The notes under the pieces are model-generated. The model saw nothing but the letters and a program-made list of their open reading frames with translations, ran no database searches and was not told the DNA's origin. The position numbers and the translations under genes are program-made. From assembly GCF_013363755.1 (NCBI RefSeq), contig NZ_CP054840.1:386001-450000 (forward strand): a stretch of DNA of 64,000 nt, read 5' to 3'. This document shows, piece after piece, positions 8,085 through 15,461 of this stretch. This stretch comes from Comamonas antarctica. Its GTDB lineage: Bacteria; Pseudomonadota; Gammaproteobacteria; Burkholderiales; Burkholderiaceae_C. Positions within the stretch are counted from its first letter, which is position 1. Each line of letters opens with the position of its first letter.

Positions 8085-9766
8085 TGCGGCGAGCGCAGCT
8101 CGCGGCGCAGGATCTTGCCGACGTTGGTCTTGGGCAGCGCGTCGCGGAACTCGATGTATTTGGGCCGCTTGTAGCCGGTCAGGTTCTCGCTGCAGTAGCG
8201 CATCAGCATTTCCTCGTCGAGCGCCTCGCTGCTGCGCACGACGAACAGCTTGATGGCTTCGCCCTGCTTCTCGTCGGGCACGCCCACGGCCGCGCATTCC
8301 ACCACATGCGTGCACAGCGAGACCACGTTCTCGAGTTCGTTCGGGTAGACGTTGAAGCCGCTGACCAGGATCATGTCCTTCTTGCGGTCGATGATGCGCA
8401 CGCAGCCCTGGGCGTCCATCTGGGCGATGTCGCCGGTGCGCAGATAGCCGTCGTCGGTGAACGCGCGCGCGGTCTCCTGCGGCTGGTTGTAGTAGCCCGT
8501 CATGACGTTCGGGCCCTGGATGCAGAGTTCGCCGGGCACGTCCAGCGGCAGGTCCTGGCCGTTCTCGTCCTTGATGGCCACCGAGATGCCGGGCAGCGGC
8601 AGGCCGATGTTGCCGCTGTACTGCGGATTGGTCACCGGGTTGTTGGTGCCGATGGCACAGGTCTCGCTCATGCCCCAGCCTTCGATCATGGTGCTGCCCG
8701 TGACCTTCTTCCACTCGCGCGCCGTGCCTTCCGAGGCCGCCATGCCGCCGGCCTGGGTCAGGCACAGGTGGGAGAAGTCGAGCGCGCGGAACTGCGGGTT
8801 CTGCAGCAGTGCATTGAACAGCGTGTTCACGCCCGGCAGCAGGTGGAACGGGCGTTTCTTGAGCACGCCGACGAACTTGGCGATGTCGCGCGGATTGGGA
8901 ATCAGGCTCAGGCTCGAGCCCTGGCGGATGGCCAGCAGGCACAGCGTGAGCGCGAAGATATGGTAGAGCGGCAGTGCCGCGATGCTGTGCAGCTGACGCG
9001 GGTCGGACAGGCGGCTCAGCGCGGGCGAGAACCAGGCCTCGGCCTGCAGCGTCGCGGCAATGATGTTGCGGTGCGTCAGGATCGCGCCCTTGGACAGGCC
9101 GGTGGTGCCGCCGGTGTACTGCAGGAAGGCGATCGAGTCCAGCGTGGCCGGGCTGGGGCGCAGCGTGCGCTGCGCGCCCTGCGCCAGCGCCTCGGGGAAG
9201 GTCGTGACCTGGCGGCCGCCGGTCAGCGGCAGGGTATAGGCCGGGACCATCTTGGCGAGATGGCGCGCGGCAAAGCGGATCCAGCGGCCATAGATCGGGC
9301 CCAGCAGGTCGCCCAGCGAGGTGATGCAGATCTGCTGGATGGGCGTGCGCTCGAGCACGCTGCCCAGCGTGTGCGCGAAGTTCTCCAGGATGACGATGGC
9401 GCTCGCGCCCGAATCCTTGAGCTGGTGCTCGAGCTCGCGCCCGGTGTAGAGCGGGTTGACGTTGACGCAGGTATAGCCCGCGCGCAGCACCGCGGCCATG
9501 GCCACGGCGAACTGCGGCACGTTGGGCAGCATGATGGCCACGCGCGCGCCGCTCTCCAGTCCCAGCCCTTGCAGCCAGGCGCCGAGCCGCGCGGACAGCT
9601 GGTCGAGATCGCGGTAGTGCATCCAGCGGTCCATGCAGACCGAGAACGGCTGGTCGGCATTCTTCTGCAGCGATTCCTCGATCAGTTGCGCCACGGACTG
9701 GTAGGCGCCGGGATCGACGGTAGGGGCAACGCCGGCGGGGTAGTTCTGCAGCCAGATGGGATCCAT
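8081..9766 (-). CDS. fadD: Long-chain fatty acid--CoA ligase
   Basis: Activates fatty acids to acyl-CoA with ATP and CoA at the inner membrane. The 561-residue product has the AMP-binding P-loop motif YTGGTTGLSKGA (217-228) and the EGWGMSET motif. It also has the YLRTGDIAQMD hinge region, the DRKKDMI lid motif and a C-terminal PKTNVGKILRRELR segment with the catalytic lysine. Start MDPIWLQNYPAG at 9766 fits family length, although the frame is open further upstream. Its stop overlaps the start of the MBL gene. The beta-oxidation cluster at 52880-60557 could use its product. FadD is the best name, but short- or medium-chain specificity cannot be excluded. Confidence 0.9.
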   Translation of the reverse strand: MDPIWLQNYPAGVAPTVDPGAYQSVAQLIEESLQKNADQPFSVCMDRWMHYRDLDQLSARLGAWLQGLGLESGARVAIMLPNVPQFAVAMAAVLRAGYTCVNVNPLYTGRELEHQLKDSGASAIVILENFAHTLGSVLERTPIQQICITSLGDLLGPIYGRWIRFAARHLAKMVPAYTLPLTGGRQVTTFPEALAQGAQRTLRPSPATLDSIAFLQYTGGTTGLSKGAILTHRNIIAATLQAEAWFSPALSRLSDPRQLHSIAALPLYHIFALTLCLLAIRQGSSLSLIPNPRDIAKFVGVLKKRPFHLLPGVNTLFNALLQNPQFRALDFSHLCLTQAGGMAASEGTAREWKKVTGSTMIEGWGMSETCAIGTNNPVTNPQYSGNIGLPLPGISVAIKDENGQDLPLDVPGELCIQGPNVMTGYYNQPQETARAFTDDGYLRTGDIAQMDAQGCVRIIDRKKDMILVSGFNVYPNELENVVSLCTHVVECAAVGVPDEKQGEAIKLFVVRSSEALDEEMLMRYCSENLTGYKRPKYIEFRDALPKTNVGKILRRELRSPQ

Positions 9767-9951
9767 GCGGGTCAAGCCTCGAGTGTCTGAAAAGGGCCTG
9801 GTGGCAGGCGGGAAAGCGATGCGTTCATTCTGTCGCCTCGCAGCCTGGACCGTGCTCCGTGCTTGTCCTAGGGAATGTCCCGTGCAAGACAACGCCGCGT
9901 GCGCGCGCCTGTGGCTGGCCGTGCGCCGCTGCGCGTGGTAAACCCGAGGGC

Positions 9952-10890
9952 ATGAACGCACGCTGGCAACAGGCTTCGATTCTCGGCGGCCTGGTTCTCG
10001 CATTGGCCTGGCTGCGCTGGCAATGGCCGCAGTCGCCGGCGCTGGCGCTGGCCGGCGTGGCCGCGCTGCTGCTGGTGCCGGCGTGGAGCATCACCCTGCA
10101 GTTCCTGTGCCTGCGCGCCGCGCCGCGCGATACCGCCGTGCCCGCGGTCGGCACGCGTGCGCTGCTGCGCGCCTGGTGGGCCGAGGTGCTGCTGGCCTAC
10201 CGCATCTTCGGCTGGCGCCAGCCGTTTCGCACGCATGCCATCGGCGACGAGGTGCCGCACGGCCAGGCGCGCACTGGCGTGCTGCTGGTGCATGGCTACC
10301 TGTGCAACCGGGCGTTCTGGCAGCCCTGGCAGCGGCTGCTCGCGGCGCGCGGCATTCCCTGCATCGCGGTCACGCTGGAGCCGGTCTGGGGTTCGATCGA
10401 CGACTGCGTGCCGGTGCTCGACGCGGCCCAGCGGCGCATGGAGCAAGCCACGGGCCGGCCACCGGTGGTCATCGGCCACAGCATGGGCGGGCTGGTGATA
10501 CGCGCCTGGCTGCGCAGCCGCGGCGCGCTGGTCTGCGACGGCCGCGGCGAGGCGCAAGCAGCGCAGCGCCTGCGCGCGCTGGCCGCGCATGTGGTCACCA
10601 TCGGCACGCCGCACCAGGGCACGGCCATGGCCGACGTCAGCCGCACCGCCAACGGCCGGCAGATGCGCCGGCGCAGCGACTGGCTGCTGGAGCTGGCGCG
10701 CCACGAGCCGCAGGCGCTCGCGGCCAGCATGACCTGCTGGTACTCGAATTGCGACAACCTGGTGTTTCCCGCCAGCGCCGCCACCTATCCCGGCGCCGAC
10801 AACCGCCTGGTGCGCAATCAAGCGCACGTGCAGATGGCGTTCGACCCGCGGCTCATGCTCGATTGCGTGGCGCGGGCGCAGCAGGCGTAG
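9952..10890 (+). CDS. Alpha/beta hydrolase, lipase-like, membrane-anchored
   Basis: A 312-residue protein with two N-terminal hydrophobic segments (about 8-22 and 28-52) that probably anchor it in the inner membrane. A hydrolase domain follows with the oxyanion HG motif (LLVHGYLCNRAFW, 112-124). The nucleophile is S177 in GHSMGG, and the likely acid and base are D268 (SNCDNLVFP) and H292 (NQAHVQMAF). A GTPHQGT segment is typical of triacylglycerol lipase/PGAP1-like enzymes. It is divergent from fadD with a 185-nt gap, so a link to lipid turnover is plausible. The last 38 nt overlap the 3' end of phhA on the other strand. The substrate is not known. Confidence 0.85.
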   Translation: MNARWQQASILGGLVLALAWLRWQWPQSPALALAGVAALLLVPAWSITLQFLCLRAAPRDTAVPAVGTRALLRAWWAEVLLAYRIFGWRQPFRTHAIGDEVPHGQARTGVLLVHGYLCNRAFWQPWQRLLAARGIPCIAVTLEPVWGSIDDCVPVLDAAQRRMEQATGRPPVVIGHSMGGLVIRAWLRSRGALVCDGRGEAQAAQRLRALAAHVVTIGTPHQGTAMADVSRTANGRQMRRRSDWLLELARHEPQALAASMTCWYSNCDNLVFPASAATYPGADNRLVRNQAHVQMAFDPRLMLDCVARAQQA

Positions 10891-11722
10891 CCGATGCCAG
10901 CCCTCCATCGGCGGCGAACTCGGGCAGCTCGCGCAGTTGCGCGTAAAGCGGCGCAAAGTCGCCCGCGGTCATGTCGAACAGCTGCTGCAGGCTGTCGATG
11001 ACGAAATAGGTCTGCTGGTAGCTGTCGATCTTGTAGCGCGAACGCATGGCGCGCTCCACCGTGAGCGGCACGCGCTGCGGCAGCGGGCTTTCGACCGAAT
11101 GAACCAGTTCGCCGCCCGAGCTGAGGATGCCCGCGCCATAGGCGCGCAGCCCGCCGGCCTCGCGGATCAGGCCGAACTCGATGGTGTACCAGTACAGCCG
11201 CGCCAGCAGTTCGCAGGCGCCCAGGCCGTGCGCCTTGATGCCGCCCTGGCCATAGCGCTGCACATAGTCGGCCAGCACCGGGTTGAACAGCAGCGGCACG
11301 TGGCCGAACAGGTCGTGGAAGATGTCGGGCTCGACGATGTAGTCGAACTCGGCCGGCGTGCGGATCCAGTCGGTGACCGGAAAACGGCGCGCAGCCAGCA
11401 GCTCGAAGAAGGCCAGCTCGGGAATCAGGCCCGGCACGGCCACGATCTGCCAGCCCGTGGCGGGCATCAGCCGGGCGTTGATGTCCTCGAAGCGTGGAAT
11501 GCGGTCGTGCGCGCCCAGCGAAGGCAGGGCGGCGATGAATTCCGCGCAGGCCCGGCCCGGCAGCAGCGCCGACTGGCGCGCATGCAGCCGGCGGTAGGTG
11601 TCGTGGTCGGTTTCGGTATAGGCCGCGTAGTCCTGCGCGCAGGTGTAGTCGCCGGCCGCACGGCTGTAGTCGCCGCGCGGCGGGCGCTCGGATTGTCCGT
11701 AGACGACTGGAGCCTGTCCCAT
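10853..11722 (-). CDS. phhA: Phenylalanine 4-monooxygenase
   Basis: Hydroxylates phenylalanine to tyrosine using tetrahydropterin, oxygen and non-haem iron. The 289-residue protein has the bacterial single-domain form. Iron ligands are H136 and H141 in FHDLFGHVPLL and E182 in YTIEFGLI. It lies 13 nt downstream of hppD on the same strand, so the two form a phenylalanine/tyrosine catabolic operon. The start at 11722 (MGQAPVVYGQSERPP) is chosen because it follows hppD directly. No aminotransferase or pterin dehydratase gene is in the window. Its last codons overlap the convergent lipase-like gene by 38 nt. Confidence 0.96.
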   Translation of the reverse strand: MGQAPVVYGQSERPPRGDYSRAAGDYTCAQDYAAYTETDHDTYRRLHARQSALLPGRACAEFIAALPSLGAHDRIPRFEDINARLMPATGWQIVAVPGLIPELAFFELLAARRFPVTDWIRTPAEFDYIVEPDIFHDLFGHVPLLFNPVLADYVQRYGQGGIKAHGLGACELLARLYWYTIEFGLIREAGGLRAYGAGILSSGGELVHSVESPLPQRVPLTVERAMRSRYKIDSYQQTYFVIDSLQQLFDMTAGDFAPLYAQLRELPEFAADGGLASATPAAPAPRNRA

Positions 11723-11735
11723 GGCGTGGCCTGGA

Positions 11736-12869
11736 TCAGAGCACGCCGCGGCGCATCTGGTCGAGCTCGATGCTCTCGAACAGCGCCTTGAAGTTGCCGT
11801 TGCCGAAACCGTCGTCGCCCTTGCGCTGGATGAATTCGAAGAAGATCGGGCCGAGCTGGTTCTCGCTGAAGATCTGCAGCAGGATCGCATCCTTCTTGCC
11901 GTCGATCAGGATCTTGCGCTGGTGCAGTTGTTCGAGCGGCTCGCCATGGCCCGGGATGCGCTTGTCCACCAGCTCGTAGTAGGTGTCGATGGTGTCGAGC
12001 AGGCGCACGCCGCTGGCGCGCAGCGCGTCGACGGTCTGGTACAGGTCGTCCGAACCCATCGCGATGTGCTGGATGCCCTCGCCATGGTAGGAGTCGAGGT
12101 ATTCCTGGATCTGGCCGGCCTTTTCCTTGCCTTCCTCGTTGATCGGGATGCGGATCTTGCCGCAGGGGCTGGTCATCGCCTTGCTCTTGACGCCCGTGAC
12201 CTGGCCTTCGATGTCGAAGTACTTGATCTCGCGGAAGTTGAACAGGCGCTCGTAGAAATCGGCCCACTCGGCCATGCGGCCGCGGTGCACGTTGTGTGTC
12301 AGGTGGTCGATATAGGTCAGGCCGTGGCCGCGCGGCGCGAGCATGTCCTCGGTGGTGACGCCGGGCAGCGGCACGAAGTCGACATCGAAGAAACCGATGT
12401 TGCCGATGTCGCCGGGCTTGGCGCCGTTCTTGCCGTGCCAGCGGTCGACGAAGTAGATGCGGCTGTCGCCCACGCCCTTGATGGCCGGAATGTTCAGCTC
12501 GCCCGGCGTATGCGTGCCCTCATGGCCCCAGGCGCCCAGGTCGAGCGCGCGCTCGTAGGCCGCCTTGGCGTCCTCGACGCGGAACGCGATGGCGCAGACG
12601 CTCGGGCCATGCAGCCGCGCGAAGCGCTGCGCGAAGCTGTCGGGTTCGGCGTTGATGATGAAGTTGATCTCGCCCTGGCGGTACAGGGTCACGTTCTTGC
12701 GGCGGTGCTTGGCCACGGCCTTGAAACCCATGCTTTCGAATACCTTGCCCATGGCCATCGGATCGGGCGCCGCGTACTCGATGAATTCGAAGCCATCGGT
12801 GCCCATGGGGTTGTCCCAGGCGGCGGTGGAAGAGGGGCTGGCGGTGTTGAGTGGCAGTGGCGCGTTCAT
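11736..12869 (-). CDS. hppD: 4-hydroxyphenylpyruvate dioxygenase
   Basis: Converts 4-hydroxyphenylpyruvate to homogentisate with iron and oxygen. The 377-residue protein contains two vicinal-oxygen-chelate halves. The iron ligands are H189 (YIDHLTHNV), H268 (GEGIQHIA) and E345 (FFEFIQRKGD). The C-terminal GFGxGNFKALFESIE helix is typical of the family. The start at 12869 has AGGAG at good spacing; the frame is open far upstream through the regulator gene, but that is an antisense extension. It is the first gene of the hppD-phhA operon and is divergent from the Lrp-type regulator, with inverted repeats between them. Confidence 0.97.
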   Translation of the reverse strand: MNAPLPLNTASPSSTAAWDNPMGTDGFEFIEYAAPDPMAMGKVFESMGFKAVAKHRRKNVTLYRQGEINFIINAEPDSFAQRFARLHGPSVCAIAFRVEDAKAAYERALDLGAWGHEGTHTPGELNIPAIKGVGDSRIYFVDRWHGKNGAKPGDIGNIGFFDVDFVPLPGVTTEDMLAPRGHGLTYIDHLTHNVHRGRMAEWADFYERLFNFREIKYFDIEGQVTGVKSKAMTSPCGKIRIPINEEGKEKAGQIQEYLDSYHGEGIQHIAMGSDDLYQTVDALRASGVRLLDTIDTYYELVDKRIPGHGEPLEQLHQRKILIDGKKDAILLQIFSENQLGPIFFEFIQRKGDDGFGNGNFKALFESIELDQMRRGVL

Positions 12870-12922
12870 CGTTGTCTCCTGGTGGATATGAAGCCACTGT
12901 AGAACTTGGCAGCAATGAATTC

Positions 12923-12989
12923 CTGCATAGTTGTGCAGATGCCTGCGTTGGCGGTGCATGAAAAATGCGGAAAAAGCAGATTTCATGCA
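12923..12989. promoter_or_regulatory. Two inverted repeats in the hppD/Lrp divergent region
   Basis: The larger repeat has perfect 9-bp arms TGCATGAAA (12955-12963) and TTTCATGCA (12981-12989) separated by 17 nt. The smaller has arms CTGCA (12923-12927) and TGCAG (12934-12938). Both carry the same TGCA core. They lie between hppD (start 12869) and the Lrp-type gene (start 13053), a typical place for Lrp/AsnC binding sites. Control of both genes by the local regulator is inferred. Confidence 0.6.
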
Positions 12990-13052
12990 GTAATCCGGGG
13001 TGATTCGGGGAAACCCTGAAGGCTGGCGGCAATTTCCGTAGAATTCCGGGCC

Positions 13053-13535
13053 ATGAGCGCAACGCAAACCATCGACAAGCTGGACCGGGCCATTCTCCGG
13101 CGGCTGCAGGAAAACGGCCGGGAAACCTACGACGTGATCGGCGAGCATGTCGGCCTGTCGCCCAGTGCCGTGCTGCGCCGCGTCAAGCGGCTCGAGGAAA
13201 CCGGTGTCATCGACCGCTACGTGGCGCTGGTGCGGCCCGAAACCGTGGGCCTGGGCCTGACCGCCTACCTCAACGTGCGCCTGGAAAAATACACCGAGAC
13301 CAGCAAGCGCAACCCGATGGATGTGTTCCGCGCCAGCGTGCAGACCTGGCCCGAGGTGGTGGAATGCTCGTCGCTGACCGGCGAGATGGACTACCTGCTG
13401 TGCGTCGTGGTCAGCGACATGGCGCATTACAGCCGCTTCATCATGGACACGCTGCTCAAGCACCCCAGCGTGCAGGACTGCAAGACCAGCTTCGTGCTGG
13501 ACCGCGTGAAGGCAACCACTGCAGTTCCGGTTTGA
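13053..13535 (+). CDS. Lrp/AsnC-family transcriptional regulator
   Basis: A 160-residue DNA-binding regulator. The N-terminal helix-turn-helix reads LDRAILRRLQENGRETYDVIGEHVGLSPSAVLRRVKRLEETGVIDRY; residues are split here only by helix position (about 9-55). A C-terminal RAM/ligand domain follows (about 65-150), including the GEMDYLLCVVVSDMAHY strand-helix. These proteins bind amino acids and form octamers or dimers. It is transcribed away from hppD-phhA and shares a 183-nt divergent region that holds matched inverted repeats. It probably controls that operon in response to phenylalanine or tyrosine. The role is inferred from position. Confidence 0.92.
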   Translation: MSATQTIDKLDRAILRRLQENGRETYDVIGEHVGLSPSAVLRRVKRLEETGVIDRYVALVRPETVGLGLTAYLNVRLEKYTETSKRNPMDVFRASVQTWPEVVECSSLTGEMDYLLCVVVSDMAHYSRFIMDTLLKHPSVQDCKTSFVLDRVKATTAVPV

Positions 13536-13545
13536 CCCCGTAACC

Positions 13546-13595
13546 CCCTTCGACAAGCGCAGGGCGAACGGCCGCCCTCCGGCCGCGCCGAAGGG
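13546..13595. repeat. Second copy of the dispersed hairpin repeat
   Basis: The segment starts CCCTTCGACAAGCGCAGGG and ends with CGAAGGG, so its outer ends form a 7-bp inverted repeat (13546-13552 and 13589-13595). Inside, CGGCCG repeats flank CCCTC as another hairpin. The core corresponds to the element at 7043. There the inner stem is CACT/AGTG, here CCCT/AGGG, a paired change that keeps the stem. It lies 10 nt after the stop codon of the Lrp-type gene and may serve as a transcript-end structure. Confidence 0.7.
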
Positions 13596-13690
13596 TGTCT
13601 GCACGACAAGCTGTTGTTCCTCCGCATCGTTTCCATGCTGCGCTGCAACATGCGCTTGAGGGGATTAGGGTAATCACCTATATTCCAGGC

Positions 13691-14419
13691 ATGAACGTTT
13701 CTATTGACTGGTTGAAATCGTCCTGGCGCGCGGGCAAGCACATGTTGCGTCCGGTGACCAGTCCGTCAATCCGCTTCATCGCCTCGTGCCGTCCTGCCAT
13801 GGTTCCTATCCGTACCCTGGGTGCACGCCACCGCCACAGCGTCGGCCGCCATCTGCTCAAGCTCGATGCCGCCGACCGATACCTGCGTTTCGGTTACGCC
13901 GCCAGCGACGAGCAGGTGCTGCGCTATGTGCAGCAGCTGGACTTCGATCGCGACCAGGTCTTCGGCATCTACAACCGGCGCCTGGAGCTGATTGCCATGG
14001 CGCACCTGGCCTATGCGCCCCATCCCGAGCACCGGCGCTGCGCCGAGTTTGGCGTGTCCGTGCTCAAGCAGGCGCGCGGCAAGGGCCTGGGCAAGCGGCT
14101 GTTCGACCATTCCATCGTGCATGCGCGCACGCGCGGCGTGAGCATGATGTTCATCCATGCGCTGTCCGAGAACACCGCCATGCTGAAGATCGCGCGCAAG
14201 GCCGGAGCCGTGGTCACGCGCGACGGTTCGGAATCCGAGGCCTATCTGCAGCTGCCCCCCGCGGGCTTCGACACGCATATGGAGCAGATGGTCAATCAGC
14301 ATGTCGCGGAATTCGACTACCAGCTGAAGAAGCAGGCCAAGCAGTTCTGGCGCTTCCTGGCCGGCGTGCAGGAAGTGCGCCAGGGCGTGCGCGAAGGCCG
14401 CCACAAGGCCGGCGCCTGA
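13691..14419 (+). CDS. GNAT-family N-acetyltransferase
   Basis: A 242-residue protein with a GNAT core at about 40-185. The acetyl-CoA binding motif A appears as SVLKQARGKGLGKRLFDHSI, and a later 'HALSENTAMLKIARKAGA' helix is typical of the family's motif B. The substrate is unknown. A C-terminal helical tail (about 200-242) rich in charged residues is not part of the usual domain. Start 13691 (MNVSIDWLKSS) is the first ATG after a CAGG. Downstream ATGs at codons 18 and 37 are possible. It is a single gene between the Lrp-type regulator and corC. Confidence 0.8.
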   Translation: MNVSIDWLKSSWRAGKHMLRPVTSPSIRFIASCRPAMVPIRTLGARHRHSVGRHLLKLDAADRYLRFGYAASDEQVLRYVQQLDFDRDQVFGIYNRRLELIAMAHLAYAPHPEHRRCAEFGVSVLKQARGKGLGKRLFDHSIVHARTRGVSMMFIHALSENTAMLKIARKAGAVVTRDGSESEAYLQLPPAGFDTHMEQMVNQHVAEFDYQLKKQAKQFWRFLAGVQEVRQGVREGRHKAGA

Positions 14420-14446
14420 GGCATTGCCTAAGGCGTCGCCTGAGGC
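14414..14446. repeat. Three 12-bp spaced copies of a GCCTNAGGC palindrome
   Basis: The 9-bp palindromes GCCTGAGGC (14414-14422), GCCTAAGGC (14426-14434) and GCCTGAGGC (14438-14446) are placed exactly 12 bp apart, with 3-nt spacers ATT and GTC. The first copy contains the stop codon of the GNAT gene. Such a phased array could be a small tandem repeat or a multi-site operator. Confidence 0.6.
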
Positions 14447-14575
14447 GCCAGCGCGTGCGGCGCGCGGCAGAGGCCGTGGCGCGGCGGGGATTTCCCGCAA
14501 ATGCCACAACCCTGCCGCGGGCAATCCGCTATCCTTGCATCTTGTTCACTACCGCACGTCCTGCATTCCAAGACA

Positions 14576-15457
14576 GTGTCAGACCCGCATTCTGCTCGTT
14601 CTTCCGAAAAGGAAGACAAGCGCAGTTTTCTGCAAAAAGTCGCCGAGTTCATCCATCCGGCTCCCGAGTCTCCCGATGAACTGATCGAAACCCTGGCCGA
14701 GGCCGAGGACAACGAAGTCATCGGCGCCGACGCACGCGTCATGCTGGAGCGCGTGATCCGCATGGCCGACATGACGGCCGGCGACGTGATGGTGGCCTCG
14801 ACGCGCATGGACCTTGTCAACATCGACGATCCGTTCGATGTCATCCTGCACCAGGTCATCTCCACGGCCCATTCGCGCTTTCCCATCTACCAGGGCGAAC
14901 GCGAGAACATCATCGGCATCCTGCTGGCCAAGGACCTGCTCAAGCTCCAGCGCGCGCCCGAACTCAACCTGCGCGCCCTGCTGCGCCCCGCGGTCTTCGT
15001 GCCCGAGAGCAAGGGCCTGCACGACCTGCTGCGCGAATTCCGCGGCAACCGCAACCACCTGGCCATCGTCATCGACGAGTTCGGCCGGGTCGCCGGCCTG
15101 GTCACCATCGAGGACGTGCTCGAGGAGATCGTCGGCGAGATCGAGGACGAATTCGACATTCCCGAGGACGAGGGCGACATCTTCGCGCTGGCCGACAACA
15201 GCTACCGCGTCTCGGGCAGCACCCCGGTCGAGCGCGTGGCCGAGGCGTTTGACGTGGTCCTGCAGGCCACCGATCCCGAAGAGGACTTCGAGACCATCGG
15301 CGGCCTGATCGCGCACGAGATGGGGCATGTGCCCAAGCGCGGCGAATACATCCAGATGATGGGCCTGGGCTTCACCGTGCTGCACACCAAGGGCGGCGCG
15401 GTGCGCTGGTTCCGCGTGGTGCGCGAGCACGCGCCCGACAGCCTGGTGGGCAACTGA
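14576..15457 (+). CDS. corC: CorC/HlyC-family CBS-domain protein
   Basis: A 293-residue cytosolic-type protein with two CBS domains (about 60-185) and a C-terminal CorC_HlyC domain (about 205-285). This domain set is linked to magnesium and cobalt efflux. I chose the GTG at 14576 (VSDPHSARSSEKEDKRSF) because the family starts just before this segment. The frame is open 25 codons further but without conserved sequence. It is followed 4 nt later by lnt, the common corC-lnt pairing. The N-terminal transmembrane domain of larger family members is absent. Confidence 0.88.
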   Translation: MSDPHSARSSEKEDKRSFLQKVAEFIHPAPESPDELIETLAEAEDNEVIGADARVMLERVIRMADMTAGDVMVASTRMDLVNIDDPFDVILHQVISTAHSRFPIYQGERENIIGILLAKDLLKLQRAPELNLRALLRPAVFVPESKGLHDLLREFRGNRNHLAIVIDEFGRVAGLVTIEDVLEEIVGEIEDEFDIPEDEGDIFALADNSYRVSGSTPVERVAEAFDVVLQATDPEEDFETIGGLIAHEMGHVPKRGEYIQMMGLGFTVLHTKGGAVRWFRVVREHAPDSLVGN

Positions 15458-15461
15458 ACGC

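Noticed and set aside
13427..13741. Small proteins encoded by the dispersed repeat
   Set aside because: Their sequence comes from the repeat translated in passing (for example 'FALRLSKG'), a known source of false ORFs; no ribosome site or family supports them.
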